In this document: positions 44,366-54,175 of the stretch, piece after piece
Position numbering within the stretch: position 1 is the first letter of the stretch
Layout of the letters: each line of letters begins with the position of its first letter
Notes under the pieces: generated by a model
Database searches by the model: none
Seen by the model: only the letters and a program-made list of their open reading frames with translations
What the model was told of the DNA's origin: nothing
Assembly: GCA_033763395.1 (NCBI GenBank)
Contig: JANRKQ010000242.1
Location: 15,239-79,238 of the forward strand
Length of the DNA: 64,000 bases
Reading direction: 5' to 3'
Origin: Xiheimicrobium sp033763395
GTDB taxonomy: Bacteria; Myxococcota; Myxococcia; Myxococcales; Myxococcaceae
Made by a program: the position numbers and the translations under genes

Positions 44366-46174
44366 ATGACGATGCGACGAGCGGTGACCCTGGGAGCGCT
44401 GCTGGTGGTGAGCTGTGTGCCGCGCTTCGAAGACGGCATCTGGTGCAACGACGACGAACGCTGCCCCCAGTCGCTCGTCTGCCGGTGCTCGCGGTGCATC
44501 GCGCCGACGGCGCCGTTGCCGATGGGCTGTGTCCTCGACGGCGGGACGGGTGGAGGCACCGCGGGCGGGACGGGTGGAGGCACCGCGGGCGGGACAGCCT
44601 GTGTGCCGCGTACCTGTCAGGCCCTCAACGCCACCTGCGGGGCGGCCGACGATGGCTGTGGAACGCCGTTGAACTGCGGCGTCTGCCAGGGCCAGCAGGT
44701 GTGCTCGATGTTCCGCTGCCTGGAAGACGTGAGCCTGTCGCAGGTGCTCGCCGTGCAGGCCGCCACGCCCGATGACGGCGGCGTCGCCCAGGTGTCGTTG
44801 CCGGTGACGAACGTGACGGTGACGGCGGTGAAGCCCGCGGTGCTGGGCGCCGCGATGAGCGACGGCCCCGGGTTCTTCGTCCAGGCGCAAGACAAGGGCC
44901 TCTTCGTCGAGGCGTCGGTGGCGCGTCAGCCCCTGGTGGGCGACTCGGTCTCTTTCACGGCCACCCGGGTGGCGCGCATCAACGGGCACCGGCGCGTCCT
45001 CGAGGTGACAGGCTTCTCACGACTTGCTGGTGACGGTGGCCTTCCGGGGCTGTGGCAGGTCGAGACGTTCGACCAGAACTTTCTGCGGGCCCAGGCCGAG
45101 TCGGCCCTGGGCGTTCACGACACCATGCTGACCTCGGTGGTGGCGCCCGACGCGGGCTACGTCGTGGCAGAGACGGACGGCGGCCGTGCGTGGATTCGGC
45201 TGCCAGTCTCGGTGAACGACGTCGAAGACCTGCGGCCGGGCTGCACCGTTCGCGCGAACGGGCCCATCTGGCTCACTCCCGACGCCGTGCACGTCGACGC
45301 CTACGCGCGCGCCGCGCTCGAGCGGGTGCAGTGCCCGCCGCCGCTCCTGGTGTCGGCGGTGGCGAACTCGGGCCGGCAGGTGCGGGTGACGACGAGCCGC
45401 CGGCTCGACCCGGCGACGGCGCTGCCGGGGCGCTTCCAGATTCGGGAGGTCGACAGCCCCACCATCGCCTTCACCATCACCGGCGTGCAGGAGCGCAGCC
45501 GCGACGTGTGGGAGCTGACGACCTCGACGCCGTTCCGCTCGGGCTTCGAGTACGAGGTGGGAGTCGGGCCGATGCCACCGACCGACCTCAAGGGCGTGCC
45601 GGTGCCGGCGAGCTCGAGGGCGGCCTTCCTCGAGAGCACCTGCTTCAGCCGCGCGCGCGTCGTCATCTCGGCGGTGTCGGTCTTCACCACCGACGGCGAG
45701 TGGGTCGAGCTGCACAACCGCACCGCGGCTCCGCTCCCCGTGGGCGGCTGGGTGCTCGGCGTGCGGACGCTGCTCAACACCCGCACCTTCGACCTGCCTC
45801 CGGGCACCACGATGGCGCCGGGCGCCTACCTGCTGGTGCAGCTCAACACGCGCTCGAACTCGTTCTCCGTGCCGCCCGACGTCGTCGCGTCGACGCTCTC
45901 GCTGCAGCCTCAGGGCTCCGTCGTCTTCGTGGGCCCGCCGCGGACGGCCGCGTGCGATGACGCGCTCGTCGAAGACCGCCTCGCGTTCGGCAACGCCCTG
46001 TTGGGCTGCGCCGACATGCCCCAGCCGTCGACCCCGACGAGCGGCCAGATGCTGCGACGCGCCGACGGGCGCGGGTGCGTCGACACCGCGAGCAACACCG
46101 CCAACTTCAGCCAGGTGCCGCTGGCGCCGCCGCGCACGGCCAGTTCGCGCGCGACGACGTGCTTGTGTCCGTGA
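44366..46174 (+). CDS. Lipoprotein with Cys-rich segment and lamin-tail domain
   Basis: 602 aa from ATG 44366. MTMRRAVTLGALLVVSCVPR gives lipobox C17. Next are a Cys-rich motif (CNDDERCPQSLVCRCSRC), a Gly/Thr linker (GGTGGGTAGG), and a second Cys cluster (CVPRTCQALNATCGAADDGCG). Then come an OB-like beta region (VSLPVTNVTVTAVKP...FFVQAQDKGLFVEAS), an Ig-like strand block, and a lamin-tail domain (VVISAVSVFTTDGEWVELHNRTAAPLPVGGWVLG) near residues 430-530. Lamin-tail domains accompany secreted nucleases and surface proteins; no nuclease motif is present here. 14 bp after the kinase gene, so possibly in the same operon. Confidence 0.8.
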   Translation: MTMRRAVTLGALLVVSCVPRFEDGIWCNDDERCPQSLVCRCSRCIAPTAPLPMGCVLDGGTGGGTAGGTGGGTAGGTACVPRTCQALNATCGAADDGCGTPLNCGVCQGQQVCSMFRCLEDVSLSQVLAVQAATPDDGGVAQVSLPVTNVTVTAVKPAVLGAAMSDGPGFFVQAQDKGLFVEASVARQPLVGDSVSFTATRVARINGHRRVLEVTGFSRLAGDGGLPGLWQVETFDQNFLRAQAESALGVHDTMLTSVVAPDAGYVVAETDGGRAWIRLPVSVNDVEDLRPGCTVRANGPIWLTPDAVHVDAYARAALERVQCPPPLLVSAVANSGRQVRVTTSRRLDPATALPGRFQIREVDSPTIAFTITGVQERSRDVWELTTSTPFRSGFEYEVGVGPMPPTDLKGVPVPASSRAAFLESTCFSRARVVISAVSVFTTDGEWVELHNRTAAPLPVGGWVLGVRTLLNTRTFDLPPGTTMAPGAYLLVQLNTRSNSFSVPPDVVASTLSLQPQGSVVFVGPPRTAACDDALVEDRLAFGNALLGCADMPQPSTPTSGQMLRRADGRGCVDTASNTANFSQVPLAPPRTASSRATTCLCP

Positions 46175-46664
46175 CCGTGACGTGACCCTGGCTCCCGCGA
46201 GGGGCGCCCTGGCTTGAAGACCACCTCGGGCCACCGCTTCAGGCCGTAACCCGGCGTCTCCGCCCACCTGGGGTGCCTTCCGCTGGACGTTCGGCCGAGG
46301 CGCGAAGGTGGCGCCGGCGTGCCAGCGTGGGTCGGTTCACCGTGGGCGGTCTCGACGAGTCCTTCACCGTCAACCCGCTCGCGGCGTTCCGGCTGACCTC
46401 GGCGCTCGAGCCGTGGCTCCGCGGCGGGAAGTTCCTTTCAGACACGGTCGCCGGCCCCGGGTGTGCTGCGACAGTCGGCGCCTCGCCCCGTCGTTCCCGT
46501 GACGTGCCCCTTCTTTCCGGAGCAACACGCATGAACGCCGAACGCTGGGTGACGGCGAGAATGCTCCGCCACGCCTGGAGCGCATGGGGTGTGCACGCGC
46601 GTGCTCACTTACCGCCGCAGGTGCGGGCCACTATCGTTCTCAAGCGCTGAGAGACGGAGCCCCG
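46175..46664. other. 490-bp region without a supported gene
   Basis: Open frames here (for example 46273-46650, plus strand) lack a Shine-Dalgarno and any recognisable domain, and the codon pattern is mixed. It must hold the promoter of the 46665 operon. A possible degenerate coding remnant (FTVGGLDESFTVNPLAAF, about 46332-46385) was noted but not supported. Confidence 0.5.
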
Positions 46665-48371
46665 ATGATCTCGAGATGGAACATCAGCCTCACCCTGGCC
46701 CTGCTCCTCGTGGCGCTGGGCTGTGAAGGCCGCATCGTCGGCCTCCCGGGGCCTCTGCCGACACCGGACGCCTTCGACCCGGCTGACCCAGCCGACCCCG
46801 ACGCCGTCGTGCTCGAGGCGTGCGCGCAGGCTCCCATGACGGCCGCGGCGGCGGGGCTCAAGCGGCTGACCGCGACCCAGCTGATCAACACCGAGCGCGA
46901 CCTCTTCGCGACGCCCACCCTCGACCTCGCGCTGCACGCGGGCCACGAGCCCGTCGTCACCCTGCTCGAGGTCGACAAGCTGAACACGGCCGTCCACGCC
47001 CTCATCACGACGGGCAAGCACCTCACCTTCGCGCCGTGTGACGTCAAGGGCGCGGGCTCCGAGGCGTGCGCGCAGGGCTTCATCCGCGCGCTGGGCCAGC
47101 AGGCGTTCCGGCGTCCGGTCTCGGCCGACGAGGTGACATGGCTGACCGACACCTGGCGCAAGGCGCGCGCGCTCCCGCAGGTGCCGGCCATCACCTTCGA
47201 AGAGAGCCTCGGCGTCGTCGCCGAGGTGATGCTCCAGTCGCTGCCGCACCTGTACCTGCAGCCCCGAGGCGTGGTGGACCCCGCCTTGCCGCCCGGCCTG
47301 CGCACGCTCGATGGGTACGAGCGCGCGAGCCAGCTCTCGTACCTCCTCCTCGACTCGATGCCGACGCCCGCGCTCTTCGCGGCCGCGGCCTCGGGCGAGC
47401 TCGACACGGCCGAGGGCGTTCGCGCCCAGGCGGCGGCGCTGCTCGACGGGCCCTCGGGCCGGAAGGTGGTGCGGGACTTCGCGAGCCACTACCTGGGCCT
47501 CGACGCCACCGAGCTGCACCCGTCGCTGGAAGACAACCCCAAGAGCGCGACGCGCTTCCCGTTCGACACGCCCGAGCTCCGCGCCGCCATGCGCACCGAG
47601 AGCGCCGCCCTCTTCGAGGCGTCCTTCTACGGAACCGGAGACACCTTCACGGCGCTCATGTCGTCGAACCGCGCCTTCGTGAACGGCCCCCTCGCCTCGC
47701 TGTACGGGGTGCCGGGCGTGACGGGGAACACGTTTCGCTGGGTCGACCTCGACGCCACCCAGCGCGCCGGCCTCTTCACCCGGGCCGCGTTCTTGAGCAT
47801 CACCGCGAGCCAGGAGTACCAGTCACCCATTCACCGCGGCGTCTTCGTGCTCCGCGACACGCTCTGTCAGGTCGTCGCGCCGCCGCCGCCCGACGTCGAC
47901 AACACCCCGCTCAAGCCGGTGACGGGCGCGCTGTCGATTCGGCAGCTCACCGACGGCCGCACGCAGGGCGCCGAGTGCATCGGCTGTCACGCGCAGTTCA
48001 ACCCCATCGGGTACACCCTCGAGAACTACGACGCCTTCGGCCGCTGGCAGTTGGCGGACACCGGAAAGCTCCCTGACGGGACGCCGTTCTCGACGCCCGT
48101 CGACTCGACCGCCACCATCGTCGTGTCGGACCTGCAGGGCACCGTGTCGGGCGGCCCCGGGCTGAGCGCGAAGCTGGCCTCGAGCGCGATGGCGCGGGAC
48201 TGCATGACGAAGCAGTGGTTCCACCGCATCATCGGACGCGCGCCAGTCACCGAAGACGCCTGCACCGTCGCGCGGCTGGGTGCCCGGTTCCGCAAGACGG
48301 GAGACCTGAAGACCCTCGTGCTCGACACCGTGACGAGCCCGTCGGCGCTGCTCCTCAAGGAGTCCCCATGA
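46665..48371 (+). CDS. DUF1592/DUF1588 c-type-cytochrome-like lipoprotein, pair 2
   Basis: 568 aa from ATG 46665 (GGAG 5 nt upstream). MISRWNISLTLALLLVALGCEG gives lipobox C20. Domains as in the 14062 protein: LKRLTATQLINTERDLF, QAFRRPVSADEVTWLTDTWR (DUF1595), RASQLSYLLLDSMPTPALF (DUF1592), AFLSITASQEYQSPIHRGVFVLRDTLC, and DUF1588 with heme-type CIGCH (AECIGCHAQFNPIGYTLENYDAFGRWQ). The two copies are clearly diverged, so the duplication is old or they were acquired separately. The stop overlaps the DUF1552 start. Confidence 0.9.
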   Translation: MISRWNISLTLALLLVALGCEGRIVGLPGPLPTPDAFDPADPADPDAVVLEACAQAPMTAAAAGLKRLTATQLINTERDLFATPTLDLALHAGHEPVVTLLEVDKLNTAVHALITTGKHLTFAPCDVKGAGSEACAQGFIRALGQQAFRRPVSADEVTWLTDTWRKARALPQVPAITFEESLGVVAEVMLQSLPHLYLQPRGVVDPALPPGLRTLDGYERASQLSYLLLDSMPTPALFAAAASGELDTAEGVRAQAAALLDGPSGRKVVRDFASHYLGLDATELHPSLEDNPKSATRFPFDTPELRAAMRTESAALFEASFYGTGDTFTALMSSNRAFVNGPLASLYGVPGVTGNTFRWVDLDATQRAGLFTRAAFLSITASQEYQSPIHRGVFVLRDTLCQVVAPPPPDVDNTPLKPVTGALSIRQLTDGRTQGAECIGCHAQFNPIGYTLENYDAFGRWQLADTGKLPDGTPFSTPVDSTATIVVSDLQGTVSGGPGLSAKLASSAMARDCMTKQWFHRIIGRAPVTEDACTVARLGARFRKTGDLKTLVLDTVTSPSALLLKESP

Positions 48372-49837
48372 GTCGCCTCAGCCGTCGTCTCGTCCTGCGC
48401 GGGCTTGGAGGCCTCTCCATCGCGCTGCCGGCCCTCGAGTTCACCCACGGCACCGCCTGGGCGCAGGCCACGCCGAACGTCGCCAAGCGCTTCATCGTCT
48501 TCTTCGAGCACGGCGGCACGATTACCGGCGTCGGCAACAACGGCACCCGCAAGGCCGCCATCCCCGCTGGCAGCCCCGGCAGCGTGGCCGAGGCGTGGAC
48601 GCCGCTGGGCACCACCGAGGCGCTCCAGCTCAACGCGATTCACGCGCCGCTGATGGGGTGGGAGTCGTCGATGCTGGTGCTCAGCAGCATCGACAACCTC
48701 GCGAGCAAGAAGCAGTCGAAATACAACGGCGGCCACGGCATCTCGAATGTCACCGCGCTCACGCACGCGCAGGTGACCGCCAACGCCGCGGGAGACGCCT
48801 GGAGCCCGCAGGGGGCTTCCATCGACGCGGTGCTGGCCGCGCGCCTGGCGATGCGAAACCCGGTGGCCTACCCCTCGTTGAACCTCGCGGTGAGCGTGCA
48901 CAACTACGGCACGCCGTTCTATTCGGCGCCGGGACAGGCGACGTCGAGCGAGAGCAACCCGCAGACCGCGTTCACCCGGCTGTTCGCGAACCTCGGCACT
49001 GGCACCACGCCCGACCCGGCCATCGCGCGGGCCCGGGCGCTCAAGCAGAGCGTGCTCGATGGAACCATCGATGGGTATTCGCGGCTGCGCTCGAAGGTGT
49101 CGGCCCGAGACCTCGTCGCCGTCGACGCGCACCTCTCGCACCTGCGCGCGCTCGAGCTGCAGCTCTCGGCCATGCCGACGCCGATGGTGGGGTGCACCCG
49201 CCCGACGCTGGCGGGGCCCTTCGGCTCGAACCTGCCCAACGTCGGCATCGCGATGGCCGACATCATCGTGGCCGCGATGCGCTGCGGCCTCACCAACGTC
49301 GCCACCTTGAACGTCGGAGACTTCTACAACGCGTGGATGCCCGGGGCGCACCCGGCCGCGTTCAACATCGGGCACTCGCTCCACCACGAGGCGCGGGACG
49401 TGCCCGCGAGCCAGTTCAACGCGTGGTACGCCACCATTCTCGACAACCGCCAGCAGCGCTCGAAGTTCTTCAAGCGCCTGCTCGAGGGCCTGGCGCAGAC
49501 GCCCGAGGCCGGCGGCACGATGCTCGACCACTCGCTGTTGCTGTGGACGAGCGAGTTCCGGCGCGGCGAGTCGCACAACGTGTCGAACCTGCCCATCGTG
49601 CTCGCGGGCAAGGCCGGCGGCGCCCTGCGCACGGGGCGACACGTCGACTACAACCTCAAGAGCACCGCGGCGAACGAGTACCAGACGCAGTCGACGCTCG
49701 GGAACCTCTTCACCTCGGTGCTCAACCTCTTCGGCTACCCCGACACGCGCTTCGGCGGCACCTTCGGAGACTTCACGTCGTCGTCTTCGACCGTCGTGAC
49801 GAAGGACGTCTCGGGGCCGCTCCCCAACCTCACCTGA
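48368..49837 (+). CDS. DUF1552 protein with Tat signal, pair 2
   Basis: 489 aa; ATG 48368 overlaps the preceding stop (ATGA). SRRLVLRGLGGLSIALPALEF with a cut near AWAQA is a Tat signal. DUF1552 body: FIVFFEHGGTITG, GGHGISNVTALTHAQ, ADIIVAAMRCGLTNVATLNVGDFYN, SLLLWTSEFRRGESHNVSNLPIVLAGKAGG. It differs from the 15921 protein in length and loops. Exported with its lipoprotein partner. A hairpin follows 18 bp after the stop. Confidence 0.88.
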   Translation: MSRLSRRLVLRGLGGLSIALPALEFTHGTAWAQATPNVAKRFIVFFEHGGTITGVGNNGTRKAAIPAGSPGSVAEAWTPLGTTEALQLNAIHAPLMGWESSMLVLSSIDNLASKKQSKYNGGHGISNVTALTHAQVTANAAGDAWSPQGASIDAVLAARLAMRNPVAYPSLNLAVSVHNYGTPFYSAPGQATSSESNPQTAFTRLFANLGTGTTPDPAIARARALKQSVLDGTIDGYSRLRSKVSARDLVAVDAHLSHLRALELQLSAMPTPMVGCTRPTLAGPFGSNLPNVGIAMADIIVAAMRCGLTNVATLNVGDFYNAWMPGAHPAAFNIGHSLHHEARDVPASQFNAWYATILDNRQQRSKFFKRLLEGLAQTPEAGGTMLDHSLLLWTSEFRRGESHNVSNLPIVLAGKAGGALRTGRHVDYNLKSTAANEYQTQSTLGNLFTSVLNLFGYPDTRFGGTFGDFTSSSSTVVTKDVSGPLPNLT

Positions 49838-49854
49838 GGGCGGCACCTGCAAAC

Positions 49855-49874
49855 GGCTCCTCCCACGCGGAGCC
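49855..49874 (+). terminator. Hairpin after DUF1552 gene
   Basis: GGCTCC (49855-49860) and GGAGCC (49869-49874) form a perfect 6-bp stem with an 8-nt loop, 18 bp after the stop at 49837. A C-rich tract, not T, follows, so factor-independent termination is uncertain. Confidence 0.35.
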
Positions 49875-49960
49875 TCCCCCCAGCACGGGCCACTCGCCCT
49901 CGGCGAAGGTCGTCCGGTCGCCGGGGGCCACCCGGGCCGGGAGACGGCCCTCACCGTCGC

Positions 49961-51160
49961 TCAGGGCACGACGTACCGCAGCGTCGTCGTCTGCTCGCCG
50001 CAGTTCCGCCCGCGCACCGTCACCGGGTAGCTCCCGCTCGGCAGGCTCGGCGCGTCACCCAGGTACGTCTGGCTCGCCTGGCTGAAGGCCCCGCGCGCCA
50101 GCGCTGCGTCGCCCACCACCACGTCGAGCACTCCTGACAGGTTCTCGCCCGTCACCACCACCTGCCCGTCGGGCGTCGCGGGCGGCGTGATGGACTGCAC
50201 CACCGGGTTCGGCAGCGCCGGGTCGCAGACGAAGAACGGGTACCGCTCGAAGGACTGCCCGCCGCGGTCGTCGCGCACCACGAGCCACAGCGTGCCCTGG
50301 CGGCGCTCCGGCACCGGGTCTTCGGGGAACTCCATCGACCCCGGCGCGATGAAGCTGACCGTCTCGCCCGTCTCGGTGTCGAAGCGCTCGGCGCTGAAGC
50401 GGCCGTGGCTCGAGTACCACGCGCCCACCACCTTCTCGGTGCGCGTCACGTCACCCGTCGACAGCTTCACCGTGTACGTCTGGCGCACGTCGTCAGGCAC
50501 CGTCACGCCGAGCGACACGCGCTGGCCTGGCAGCACGCCGACGCGCCCACTGCGCGGGTGACGGGCGCCCTCGATGGAGAGCGACACGATGCCCGGGTTG
50601 CGGTTGCGCTCGGCCGGCGGCTTCTCGCTCACCAGCACCCGCGTCAGCGCCACCACCACCGGCGTCACCTTCTGCTCGATGCGCTCGAAGTACCCACGCA
50701 GCTTGTCGCCCGTCGCGAGCGGGTCGACGTCTTCTCCGATGACGAGCGAGAGCACCTGCCCCACCGAGCCTCCCTGGCGAACCGGGTCGGCCGGCGGCAG
50801 CACGTCGAAGACGGCGTTCGTCGACCGGTACCCCGCCGACAGCCCGAAGCCCAGCAGCTGCAGCCCCGGCGGGTAGTCCGTAATCTGCGTCGGCCGGAGC
50901 AGAATCTCGGCGTCGTTGCAGGCGCTCTGCCCGAGGTCCTGCGGGTCCGGCTCGCAGCCCACCCAGATGACCGACGTGGGCACCCCCGGCGCGGCGTCGC
51001 TCTTGAGCACCGACAGGCGTGACACCTCTCCGGGGCCCACCTCGGGCGGCTCGGCCTGAATCGACAACACCCGCAGGTCCTTCACCAGCGTCTCGGGCGC
51101 GAACTTCGCGTCCGTACAGGCGACACACACCAACACACCCAGCAGGAGCGCTCGTCGCAT
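49961..51160 (-). CDS. Lipoprotein with IPT/TIG-like C-terminal domain
   Basis: 399 aa from ATG 51160, with GAGGTGAG upstream; two GTG codons just before are alternatives. MRRALLLGVLVCVACTD gives lipobox C15. The C-terminal ~85 residues (PVVQSITPPATPDGQVVVTGENLSGVLDVVVGDAAL...SLPSGSYPVTVRGRNCGEQTTTLRYVVP) are an IPT/TIG-type Ig domain. The mid-part has Ig-like features (PPEVGPGEVSRLSVL). Its ATG shares one base with the stop of the TonB receptor gene, so it is co-translated and may work with that receptor in binding a ligand on the surface. Confidence 0.78.
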   Translation of the reverse strand: MRRALLLGVLVCVACTDAKFAPETLVKDLRVLSIQAEPPEVGPGEVSRLSVLKSDAAPGVPTSVIWVGCEPDPQDLGQSACNDAEILLRPTQITDYPPGLQLLGFGLSAGYRSTNAVFDVLPPADPVRQGGSVGQVLSLVIGEDVDPLATGDKLRGYFERIEQKVTPVVVALTRVLVSEKPPAERNRNPGIVSLSIEGARHPRSGRVGVLPGQRVSLGVTVPDDVRQTYTVKLSTGDVTRTEKVVGAWYSSHGRFSAERFDTETGETVSFIAPGSMEFPEDPVPERRQGTLWLVVRDDRGGQSFERYPFFVCDPALPNPVVQSITPPATPDGQVVVTGENLSGVLDVVVGDAALARGAFSQASQTYLGDAPSLPSGSYPVTVRGRNCGEQTTTLRYVVP

Positions 51161-53745
51161 CACCACTCACCTCGCAGCCCAAGGCTCGGCAGGATGGGAA
51201 TCGAATACACGAAGGCGCTCTCGGAATAGTTGAAGTTGTAGAACAGCGCCTCGGGGTTCTGCCGGTTGGTGACGTTCTGCACGTCGAGGTAGGCCGTCAG
51301 CGTCCAGTCGTCGAAGACGAAGCGTTTGTCGAGGCGCGCGTCGAGCTGGAAGAAGTCGGGCAGGCGCTGGCTCCACGGCAGCGCGGGGATCGGCACGTAG
51401 AGGTTGGCCTGCGCGTCGAAGATGGACGAGGCGATGGGCGTCACCAGGGGGCCCGAGGCGTAGCGGAAGCGGCCTCCGAGGGTGACGTTCCACGGGAGTG
51501 AGAACGAGGCCACCACGATGAGGTTGTGCGGCTGGTCGAGCGGGCCTGGAGAGAAGACGGCGCCGCCGTAGCCGTCACGCTCGAAGCGCGACAAGGAATA
51601 CGAGACCCACCCGAGGAAGTACTTCGTCGGCCGCACCCGAACGAGCGCCTCGGCGCCGTACGCCCGGCCATAGCCGGTGCTGGTGAACTCGGTGCGCGCG
51701 CCGGGAATCGAGACGTCGCTGCCGCCGCCGGCCGAGAGCGACAGCCGCGCCTGGTTGAAGAGCGCCTTGTAGTAGCCCTACACGTCCACCTCGACGAGCT
51801 TCGCCACCCGCACCTCGGCGCCGCCCATGAAGTGCCAGGCGCCCTCGGGCAACAGGCCGGGGCTCCCGAAGACGGGAGACAGCTGGCCCGACCGGTAGTC
51901 CGGCGGCTGCTGGTACATGGCGGCGCCGGTCTTGAGGGTGAAGGCCTCCATCGGCGTGAAGCGCACCGCGAGCCGCGGGTTCACCCAGCCACGGCGCATC
52001 ACGCCGAGCTCGCCGTCGAAGCGCAGCCCGCCGCGCACCTGGAGCGAGTCGAGCGGCGTCCACAGCGCGTCCACGAAGAGGCCCGGCTCGACGTAGACGC
52101 TGCGCTCGGTGGCCGAGATGAGGCGGCGCGTGACGACCGGGTCGGGCAGGCGGTTCGGCGTGAAGACGGGCGGCCGCTGGGCCTCGAAGGCCGTCGGCGT
52201 GATGAGCGCGTCGAGGCCCGCCGAGAGCACCAGCTTCGCCTCGGGCACGTCGAAGCGGAATCGCTCGCGCAGCTGAATGGGCACCTGGGTGTTGCGGAAA
52301 AAAATCTCCTGCACCGTGCTCGACTGGGTGTTCACGTCGAAGCCGATGGCGTTGCGCGAGACGAAGGTGATGCGGTCGGACAGCCGCTGGTCGATGCCGA
52401 CGACGAGGCGGTTGTACAGGTTCGACGTGCCCGCCGAGACCTGGTTGCCCTCGACGTCGGGGTCGGCGAGCGGGTTGCCCGAGAGGAAGGCCCAGCGGTC
52501 AGACGAGCCGAACGCGGCGATGAAGAGCCGGTTCTTCGAGTTGGGCACCTTGCGCTCGGCGCGCAGCTGGTAGTCCCAGTACTCGGGCGCCAGCCCGAAG
52601 CCGACCGGCGAGTTGGCGGAGAACGCGCGCACCGCGGCCGGCAGGACGAACTGCGCCAGGCCGTAGCGCGCCGAGCCCGAGACGCTCCAGGTGTCGCTCA
52701 CCGGCGCCTCCACCATCGCCGAGACGTCGAAGAGGTTCACGTCGGCGTACCCGTGCACGCCCGACTTCGACGGCGTCTTCGCGTCGGCCACGATGAGGCC
52801 ACCGATGCTGCGGCCGTAGTCGACGCCGAAGTTGCCGGGCTGGAAGGCGATGGACTCGATGTTGGCCGAGTTGAACGTCGAGACGACGCCAGCGAAGTGG
52901 AACAGCTGGGGAATCTGCACCTCGTCGACGTAGATGCGCGAGTCCCACGCCTTCGAGCCGCGGACGATGAAGAGGCCTCCGCCGAAGGGCGAGCGCGCCA
53001 CGCCCGGCAGGTTCTGCACCACGCGGAAGGCGTCGTTGTTCGAGCCGGCGATCATCTTGAACTCGGTCTGCGTGAGGCGCACCTGCGTCACCTCGCGGCG
53101 GTCTTTGAGGCCCCGCACCACCGTCTCGTTCGCACCCGTCTGCCGCAGCACGTACGTCACCTCGGTGCGCTCGCCGGCCTTCACCTCTTCCGTCTCGGAG
53201 AACGACTCGTAGCCGGCGGCGGTGACGACGACCTGCACGGGGCCCGGTGGCACGTCGGTGAGCTCGAAGCGGCCGGAGTCGTCGGAACTGACCTCCTGCG
53301 CGCCCACCAGCACGAGGGCGCCCTTCACCGGCTCGCGGGTGCCGGCCGTCTTGAGGCGGCCGACGAAGTTCACCACCGGCACGCCCGCGTCCTGCACGAG
53401 CGGCGCTTCGACGACCTGCTGGCGCACGGTGAAGTTCGAGGTGAACTGAATGCGCACCGGCGCCGGCTGGCCGTCGACCTCGGCTGGCGTGAAGACGAGC
53501 TGCCGCGCAGCGGCGAGCGCAGCGGCGTCGAAGTCGGGGCCGGCCGAGCGCACCACCTTCGCGTCGGTGACGGTGCCGTCGGCGCCAAGGTCGAGGTCCA
53601 TCACCACCTGGGCGCCTACGCCGGCGTCGAGCGCGGACGCGGGGAACTCGGGCTCGACGGCTTTGACGAGCGTGGGGGCCTTCGTCAGCGTCTGCGCGAG
53701 CGCGAACGAGGCGACGAGGGTCGAGAGCAACAGGAGTCGCAGCAC
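51160..53745 (-). pseudogene. TonB-dependent receptor with N-terminal TonB-like domain, interrupted by an in-frame TAG
   Basis: GTG 53745 gives signal peptide MLRLLLLSTLVASFALAQ (ATG 53799 is an alternative). Order: a TonB C-terminal-like domain (30-110: VEPEFPASALDAGVGAQVVMDLDLGADGTVTDAKV), a carboxypeptidase-regulatory-like beta domain (GALVLVGAQEVSSDDSGRFELTDVPPG), a plug (FKMIAGSNNDAFRVVQNLPG...FIVRG), and a beta-barrel ending ...PILPSLGLRGEW at 51160. At 51778-51780 a TAG splits the barrel between VEVDV and GYYKALFNQARL. Translation before and after is in the same frame and typical of the family. One base change from CAG or GAG explains it. About 862 codons in all. The broken barrel should not fold unless TAG is read through or is a sequence error. 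Confidence 0.85.
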
Positions 53746-53885
53746 GTCGCGGCGTGTACCGCACCGCCCGGAGGCTTGCAGTGCCGGCGCGCGGGTCATC
53801 ATGCGGTGTGTCGGTGGGTCTCGTCCCGAGGCGGTCGCACCGTGAGCCCTGCCTCGAGCACCCACTCGCAGCACGTTTCAGGGCC

Positions 53886-54035
53886 ATGGCGACCCGACGA
53901 TTGGCTTCGCGCGAGGAAGACGGTGCGCATGGCACTCGTCATGTGACCTTCGAAGAACGACAGGCGAAGCTGAAGGACACCCAGGCGCGTGAACACCGAT
54001 TTCTCGAAGAAGCCATCGCGCCCAGCGACTGGTGA
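53886..54035 (+). CDS. Possible small protein, unknown
   Basis: 49 codons from an ATG at 53886 (MATRRLASREEDGAHGTRHV...FLEEAIAPSDW). It is charged and helical, with no signal peptide. There is no clear Shine-Dalgarno or family, so it may be non-coding. It diverges from the TonB receptor. 54036-54175 shows only a short GTCTC/GAGAC hairpin. Confidence 0.3.
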   Translation: MATRRLASREEDGAHGTRHVTFEERQAKLKDTQAREHRFLEEAIAPSDW

Positions 54036-54175
54036 CGTCTCCAGTCTCTGAGACAGGCCGGCCGGAGCGCCCGAAGTTCTGGCTGGCCGATGCGTGAAGG
54101 ACCACGAGGGACAGGAGGTCCGAGCGCGTCGACGGTCGACCGGCGCGAGAAGGAGTTGGTGGCGCGCGGAGCGGT

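Noticed and set aside
46273..46650. Plus-strand open frame of 125 codons before the second DUF1592 gene
   Set aside because: No Shine-Dalgarno, no domain, mixed codon pattern.
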